Positions 5,785 to 8,577 of a stretch of DNA of 8,577 nucleotides are shown here, in pieces; within the stretch, counting starts at the first letter, position 1, and each line of letters opens with the position of its first letter. Under the pieces are notes generated by a model, which saw only the letters and a program-made list of their open reading frames with translations, searched no databases and had not been told where the DNA came from. A program made the position numbers and the translations under genes. Source of the DNA: Candidatus Sulfotelmatobacter sp. (GTDB lineage Bacteria > Acidobacteriota > Terriglobia > Terriglobales > SbA1); NCBI GenBank assembly GCA_030151135.1, contig JASLEQ010000704.1:1-8577 (forward strand), written 5' to 3'.

Positions 5785-5972
5785 GAACTGGTTGCATACA
5801 TCCCGCCAGCCGGGCTGAAAAGGGGCCCTCGGGGGCTAAAAAGCACTGACTGAATTGGTTGAGCTTGGCGGCACGACTAAAGTCGTGCCCTTTCAAAACT
5901 GCGACTCCATATGACTTTTTCAGCAAGCTGTGAAGTCGTGGCCTTTCACAAAGCCATTTATGCAACCAGTTC
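5785..5972. repeat. 188-bp inverted-repeat-bounded element (REP/MITE-like), convergent intergenic
   Basis: GAACTGGTTGCATA (5785-5798) is repeated in perfect inverted orientation as TATGCAACCAGTTC (5959-5972). Inside are a GC-rich stretch with GGGGCCC and GGGGGCTAAA (about 5822-5840), the 20-bp palindrome at 5870-5889, and an imperfect direct repeat AAGTCGTGCCCTTTCAAAA (5880-5898)/AAGTCGTGGCCTTTCACAA (5933-5951). No transposase and no clear target duplication are visible. From memory, palindromes with this AGTCGTGCC core are dispersed through acidobacterial genomes. It lies between converging genes, a usual place for REP-like sequences. Confidence 0.65.
5870..5889. repeat. 20-bp palindrome GGCACGACTAAAGTCGTGCC
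   Basis: Perfect 9-bp arms GGCACGACT (5870-5878) and AGTCGTGCC (5881-5889) flank a 2-nt AA centre. It is the core of the 188-bp element, followed by CTTTCAAAA. The AGTCGTG arm recurs degenerately at 5934-5940. It could form a tight hairpin and act as a bidirectional terminator between the DoxX-like and anti-sigma genes (inference). Confidence 0.75.
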
Positions 5973-6176
5973 TAAACCTACTCGCTTGGAACGCGGAGCA
6001 CGCGTGTCGACTTGTTCACCGCCGGCTCATCACAAGGAATCCACTGCATCGTTGAGGGTATGCCGTCGCGATTACTTCTTTGCTGGTTCGCAGCCTGGAA
6101 TGTGCGTACTGGCTGTGGCGAACATGCTTCGTAAGCCTGGCGCATCGGACATGCCAGACAATGAGCCTGAAGAACT
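5973..6176. other. Intergenic sequence downstream of the anti-sigma gene, no supported gene
   Basis: About 200 bases with nothing I can assign. A minus-strand mini-frame of 26 codons (6152-6072, beginning MSDAPGLRSM) starts 25 nt after the anti-sigma stop, but it has no RBS and no recognisable motif. A plus-strand frame from 5911 runs antisense through the anti-sigma gene and is a shadow. Confidence 0.5.
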
Positions 6177-6422
6177 CTATGTCCCGGCGCGCTTCAATTC
6201 AAGGTCCAGCCTTGCGTGCAGGCGGTCGCTGAAGCCGACCGGCAACTCAAAGACGCGGTCATCGGCGGTCAAGATAATTACATTCCGCGTCGAGTCCAGG
6301 ATTGCCGAGCAGATTTCGCAGTGGGCAAGGTGCTTCTGCACTAACTGGCTGGTTTCCTCCGGCAAGGTTCCATTGAGATATTCGGAGATGTAGTCCCAAA
6401 CATGCTTGCAATCTATAACCAT
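6177..6422 (-). CDS. Short zinc-finger (zf-HC2) anti-sigma factor
   Basis: An 81-aa protein with the zf-HC2/ZAS fold, expected to bind and inhibit the ECF sigma factor encoded immediately upstream. CKHVWDYISEYLNGTLPEET (5-24) is the typical first helix and turn. KHLAHCEIC (30-38) holds the H-x3-C-x2-C zinc motif (His31, Cys35, Cys38), with Cys5 or His7 as a plausible fourth ligand. The remaining about 40 residues are polar and charged with no transmembrane helix, so it is a soluble, cytoplasmic version. The ATG at 6422 is chosen over GTG 6431 because GGAGGT (6435-6430) lies 7 nt upstream of the ATG and would overlap the GTG. The start lies within the last codons of the sigma gene (10-nt overlap), indicating translational coupling. 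A Zn-thiol centre may make it redox-responsive, but that is inference. Confidence 0.87.
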   Translation of the reverse strand: MVIDCKHVWDYISEYLNGTLPEETSQLVQKHLAHCEICSAILDSTRNVIILTADDRVFELPVGFSDRLHARLDLELKRAGT

Positions 6423-7045
6423 GGGAGCCACCTCCGTTTTGATGTTTGAACCGTTGCCTTCAATTGGGGAGCCAACTGCTTTTGCAACATGATGCGCGCC
6501 CGATGCAGGCGCACTTTGACGCTGGGAATGCTGATATTCAATGTCTCCGCTGCTTCGATGACGTTCATCTCTTCCACGTCCCGCAGTACAAAGACTTGAC
6601 GGTAAATGTCGGGTAGTTGCTGAATCGCGTCTTGCAAGAGCTGCCGGATTTCTCCCCTCTCAAGCACCTCCGATGGAATCTCACGCCAGTCCCGTAACAG
6701 CGCCGGCGAGACGTTCCGGTCTTCGTCCGGTGGATCATCGAGCGAATCCATGCGAACCAGGGACTTCCTTCGAAGGCGGCTCCTGGCTTCATTCAGGGCG
6801 ATGCTGAAGAGCCATGTGCTGAACTTAGCTTCCGCCCGAAACGATGATAGTTTGTGGAAGGCCCTGACGAAGGCTTCCTGTGCAACGTCCTCGGCGTCGG
6901 CCTCGTTCTTCATGTAGGACAGGGCCATTGAATAGATGCTTCGCTCGTAGGGGCGGATCAACTCATGGTAGAGCTGCGTCTCGCCGGCCAGGATGGCGGC
7001 GATCATCTCCGCTTCGGTGCGATTTGAGGTCGTAGGCTCGGTCAC
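6413..7045 (-). CDS. ECF-family RNA polymerase sigma factor
   Basis: An extracytoplasmic-function sigma-70 factor of about 210 aa. Counting from GTG 7045, region 2 spans about 27-93, with IYSMALSYMKNEADAEDVAQ (37-56) and FSTWLFSIALNEARSRLRR (75-93) for core binding and -10 recognition. An acidic linker (SLDDPPDEDRN, 101-111) follows. Region 4 spans about 136-190, with LPDIYRQVFVLRDVEEM (144-160) and the helix-turn-helix NISIPSVKVRLHRARIML (170-187) for -35 recognition. The frame stays open up to an ATG at 7129, which would add 28 Arg/Pro-rich residues unlike the family; GTG 7045 (VTEPTTSN) gives the usual length, although no clear RBS precedes either. It is co-transcribed with the anti-sigma gene, which it overlaps by 10 nt. 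No target genes are identifiable here. Confidence 0.93.
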   Translation of the reverse strand: MTEPTTSNRTEAEMIAAILAGETQLYHELIRPYERSIYSMALSYMKNEADAEDVAQEAFVRAFHKLSSFRAEAKFSTWLFSIALNEARSRLRRKSLVRMDSLDDPPDEDRNVSPALLRDWREIPSEVLERGEIRQLLQDAIQQLPDIYRQVFVLRDVEEMNVIEAAETLNISIPSVKVRLHRARIMLQKQLAPQLKATVQTSKRRWLPWL

Positions 7046-7279
7046 TATTGAATAACTTTCACGCGGTTGGCGATGATCGGATCTGCCAGGACGCGACCCG
7101 AGCCTAAGGTTCGGCGGTAAAGATTCCATAGCGCTCTCATGGCGTCCTCGTCAGGCGGCAACGTGGAGAGCCGGGCGTCGTCATGTCGCTTCGGTTGGTT
7201 AGAGCGGTAGATGGCAGGATTGGTTACAGAAAGCGTGCGTTGTAGCCGATGTGGAAAGCAGGCGGACCTGCCTGCAAAC

Positions 7280-7446
7280 ATCGTTCTTGTGACCGAACCC
7301 GATTACAAGATCACCAATCTCTATGGGTTGCGTTGGGATGCCCCGCAGGAAACTGCCTATCCTTCCACATTCATCCTGGACAAAAAGGGGATGGTCCTCT
7401 TCGAGAAGATCAGCCGCGGTCCGGCGATCGCTTGTCAGCGCAATAA
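7280..7446 (+). pseudogene. C-terminal fragment of a redoxin (AhpC/TSA-like) gene, frameshifted
   Basis: In the frame starting at ATG 7211, codons 24-70 read like the C-terminal half of a peroxiredoxin or thioredoxin-fold protein: VTEPDYKITNLYGLRWDAPQ, then ETAYPSTFILDKKGMVLFEK and ISRG. The PSTFILDKKG segment is the cis-Pro strand and following turn characteristic of the AhpC/TSA fold. After ISRG (7420) this frame turns meaningless, while the frame beginning at 7420 continues as SGDRLSAQ and stops (7444-7446), so a single-base shift is likely. The N-terminal half, with the peroxidatic cysteine, is absent; the upstream codons 1-23 do not match the fold. It is therefore a decayed remnant, divergent from the sigma gene, with no functional product expected. 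Confidence 0.65.
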
Positions 7447-7500
7447 GCCTTAGAGCATTTGGCAGCCAGTCGAGAGGTTGTGAAGGAACAGTCAGGACTC

Positions 7501-7690
7501 ATGGAGGAAAATAGTCTTCCGGTCTGGTAGACACGATCCATTTTGTGGCAGAGATTGACAAGCTGAAGCGCGTATTGCGAAGAGTCAAGCCGATCGGCGA
7601 AGACGATATGAGAATACCGCCGAACACAGCTGGCAGATTGCTGTGTTTGCGTTGTCCCTGGCTCGATCACTCTCGAAGTGCGGACCGGCT
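7501..7690 (+). pseudogene. Truncated, frameshifted HD-domain hydrolase (YfbR-like) remnant
   Basis: Three frames join into the start of an HD-superfamily phosphohydrolase. ATG 7501 gives MEENSLP. The next frame gives GLVDTIHFVAEIDKLKRVLR (7521-7580) and RVKPIGE up to about 7601. The third gives RYENTAEHSWQIAVFALSLA (7604-7663) and RSL. ENxAEHSW is the family's first metal-ligand motif. One extra base near 7519 and one near 7603 would restore a continuous frame, so two single-base deletions are the simplest account. The gene then stops resembling the family and runs into the end of the convergent ABM gene at 7694, without the second HD-motif Asp region. This is a non-functional fragment unless the shifts are sequencing errors, and even then it is truncated. 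Confidence 0.7.
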
Positions 7691-7693
7691 CGC

Positions 7694-7990
7694 TTAGAGC
7701 TTTTCAGCGAGGATGTCCACTTTCTCGATTTTAGGAGATGTAACGAAGAGCTCGTCGGCGTGAGCAAACAGTGCTTTTGCCACCTCGCCTCCAATATGTG
7801 CGGTTCGTCCTTCCTCGTCCTTGAACGTATCGAAGATCCCGAAGGTCGCCGAGCCGATTTTGAAAGCAAACCACGTTGTTGTACCCGTTTCGGCTTCGAC
7901 GAGAGGCACGGCAGATTTAAGGAAGGCCTCTACGTCAGCTTCTTTGCCAGGCCGCGCCTGTAGCGTAGCCAGTAACCCAAACTTGTTCAT
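7694..7990 (-). CDS. Antibiotic biosynthesis monooxygenase (ABM) family protein
   Basis: A 98-aa single-domain dimeric alpha-beta barrel (ferredoxin-like) protein of the ABM family (YgiN/quinol monooxygenase relatives). The N-terminal strand FGLLATLQARPGKEADVEAF (4-23) carries the A-x-PGKE motif opening helix 1. Then come VPLVEAETGTTTWFAFKIG (28-46), the acidic E-x-GT turn, the strand ATFGIFDTFKDEEGRTAHIG (48-67) with the conserved F-DxFxDExGRxAH pattern, and the C-terminal ELFVTSPKIEKVDILAEKL (80-98). Members are cofactor-free oxygenases or stress-response proteins; the substrate here is unknown. ATG 7990 is preferred over the ATG 14 codons upstream (8032) because AGGAGA (8003-7998) lies 7 nt before it and the fold starts there. 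It appears intact, in contrast to the broken genes around it, and stands alone. Confidence 0.9.
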   Translation of the reverse strand: MNKFGLLATLQARPGKEADVEAFLKSAVPLVEAETGTTTWFAFKIGSATFGIFDTFKDEEGRTAHIGGEVAKALFAHADELFVTSPKIEKVDILAEKL

Positions 7991-8176
7991 CTGAACATCT
8001 CCTGTCGGATGAGTATTTGCATTCGACTTCACACCGCCTTGACGGCAACAGGGTCGCGGACGCCAAGGGCTGCCTACTTAGAGGAACGACATTGCAGAAG
8101 GTTACAACCGCGATCATAAATTGTCATCAATTTCGAGAAGAACTTTTTCCGGTAACCTTCTCGCCACTCGTCATTC
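7991..8176. other. Upstream region of the ABM gene, no supported gene
   Basis: This holds the RBS of the ABM gene at 8003-7998 and, presumably, its promoter, but I could not find a well-spaced -35/-10 pair. Short open frames on both strands here have no recognisable motifs or RBS. Confidence 0.4.
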
Positions 8177-8248
8177 CTACCGATGTGCAAACCACGATTT
8201 CAGACAACGCATGATGTCTTCCGACATGCGCTGCGGGAGTGGTTGCAT
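8177..8248 (-). pseudogene. Possible N-terminal remnant of a tyrosine recombinase/integrase
   Basis: A 23-codon minus-strand frame from ATG 8248 reads MQPLPQRMSEDIMRCLKSWF and then AHR before a stop. The start resembles the N-terminal core-binding domain of integron- and phage-type tyrosine recombinases, which often begin with a pattern like PLRQRMxEDMxxRxLS. A GGAGGTGA (8266-8259) precedes it by 10 nt. Nothing recognisable follows, so it would be a severely truncated remnant. The match covers only about 13 residues and could be chance. Confidence 0.25.
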
Positions 8249-8313
8249 GCACCGGTCATCACCTCCAGGAGTCTGCATTATGTCGAAGCCAGTTCATGGC
8301 CTTTTGGTCCCGG

Positions 8314-8351
8314 CCCCACGCAAGTGAACAGCTTATCGAGCGTGCGTGGGG
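8314..8351. repeat. Inverted repeat with 9-bp GC-rich arms
   Basis: CCCCACGCA (8314-8322) and TGCGTGGGG (8343-8351) are perfect reverse complements around a 20-nt loop. There is no U tract on either strand, so this is not a typical intrinsic terminator. It lies about 65 bases upstream of the possible integrase remnant on the minus strand and may be part of a mobile-element end or a regulatory hairpin (inference). Confidence 0.5.
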
Positions 8352-8412
8352 TCGCCTTTGCCTACGAGCAAAATCGGCATTTCCTTCCTCCGGTACTTGG
8401 ATACGGCGTCAG

Positions 8413-8577
8413 TTAGAAGGAACCATGCAGATGATGGTGAAGAAGGCTTTCGGTTAAGACGAGGGCAAGAGTCAGTAGCGAAATAATCCATTGAACGGTT
8501 TCCGAACGCTTTTGCTCAGCGGTCAGTGGCTTGACTCTCCACTGAGATGAAGGTCGCGCGCGTAGCGAACGGATTCT
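8413..8577 (-). CDS. C-terminal end of an unidentified protein with a hydrophobic segment (partial)
   Basis: A minus-strand frame enters from the right edge and stays open for 54 codons to the TAA at 8415-8413. It reads SQWRVKPLTAEQKRSETVQW (11-30), then a hydrophobic stretch IISLLTLALVLTESLL (31-46), and ends HHHLHGSF. The polar, charged segment followed by one membrane-like helix would suit the C-terminus of a membrane protein. No family is recognised, and 54 codons is short enough for a chance open frame. The remainder lies outside the window. Confidence 0.35.
   Translation of the reverse strand, partial: RIRSLRARPSSQWRVKPLTAEQKRSETVQWIISLLTLALVLTESLLHHHLHGSF

Noticed and set aside
5747..5965. 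72-codon minus-strand frame reading AVLKGHDFSRAAKLNQFS inside the 188-bp element
   Set aside because: It is encoded by the palindromic repeat element. As I recall, similar KGHDFSRA peptides are common spurious predictions from this dispersed repeat in acidobacteria, not proteins.
5911..6393. 160-codon plus-strand frame
   Set aside because: It begins in the repeat element and runs antisense to the anti-sigma gene; it has no RBS and no motif.
7045..7281. 78-codon minus-strand frame ending at the GTG start of the sigma gene
   Set aside because: Its stop abuts the sigma start, which looks like coupling, but the protein has no recognisable motif and overlaps both the sigma N-terminal extension and the redoxin remnant.
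7410..7670. 86-codon minus-strand frame opposite the HD remnant
   Set aside because: The plus strand carries clear HD-family motifs, and this frame has none and no RBS.
8121..8457. Several overlapping plus-strand frames of 68-77 codons
   Set aside because: None has an RBS, motif or consistent composition. They overlap each other in different frames and read antisense to the possible integrase start and the edge frame.
1..8577. CRISPR array, tRNA or rRNA gene, intact insertion sequence
   Set aside because: I saw no regularly spaced repeats, no cloverleaf or conserved rRNA stretches, and no transposase-sized frame with catalytic motifs.

Overview
The window looks like chromosomal DNA from an acidobacterium, probably near Terriglobus, Granulicella or Edaphobacter. 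This rests on remembered protein character (an ECF sigma factor and short zinc anti-sigma pair, a DoxX-like protein, a 109-aa small membrane protein) and on a dispersed palindromic element with the core GGCACGACTAAAGTCGTGCC. No rRNA or marker gene is present, so the assignment is an inference.

Layout. At 1-94 (minus) lies the N-terminal end of an NAD(P)-binding reductase-like gene. It is divergent from a MarR-type regulator (170-670, plus), with a perfect 16-bp palindrome (110-125) between them. A second, independent unit follows on the plus strand. A 32-bp compound dyad (721-752) overlaps a probable extended -10 promoter, then come a second MarR regulator with a likely leaderless GTG start (770-1222), an isochorismatase-like protein lacking the catalytic cysteine (1270-1842), a 109-aa membrane protein (1839-2168) and an MFS exporter (2165-3391). 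The last three overlap by ATGA junctions. The most economical reading is a MarR-controlled response to a small, perhaps aromatic, compound with efflux.

An exported 466-aa protein of unknown function (3670-5070) follows, with two hairpin terminators behind it, and then a four-helix DoxX-like membrane protein (5331-5750). Between this gene and a convergent minus-strand operon sits a 188-bp element bounded by 14-bp inverted repeats (5785-5972). The convergent operon encodes an ECF sigma factor (6413-7045) and a short soluble zinc-finger anti-sigma factor (6177-6422), overlapping by 10 nt.

The right-hand quarter is decayed. It holds a C-terminal redoxin fragment (7280-7446), a frameshifted and truncated HD-hydrolase fragment (7501-7690), one intact ABM-family monooxygenase-like gene (7694-7990, minus), a possible integrase N-terminal remnant next to a 9-bp-arm hairpin (8177-8351), and a reading frame running off the right edge (8413-8577, minus). 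I found no CRISPR array, tRNA or intact transposase, and no clear novel defence-type system. The most notable items are the MarR2 operon, the cysteine-less isochorismatase homologue and the two-repeat secreted protein.
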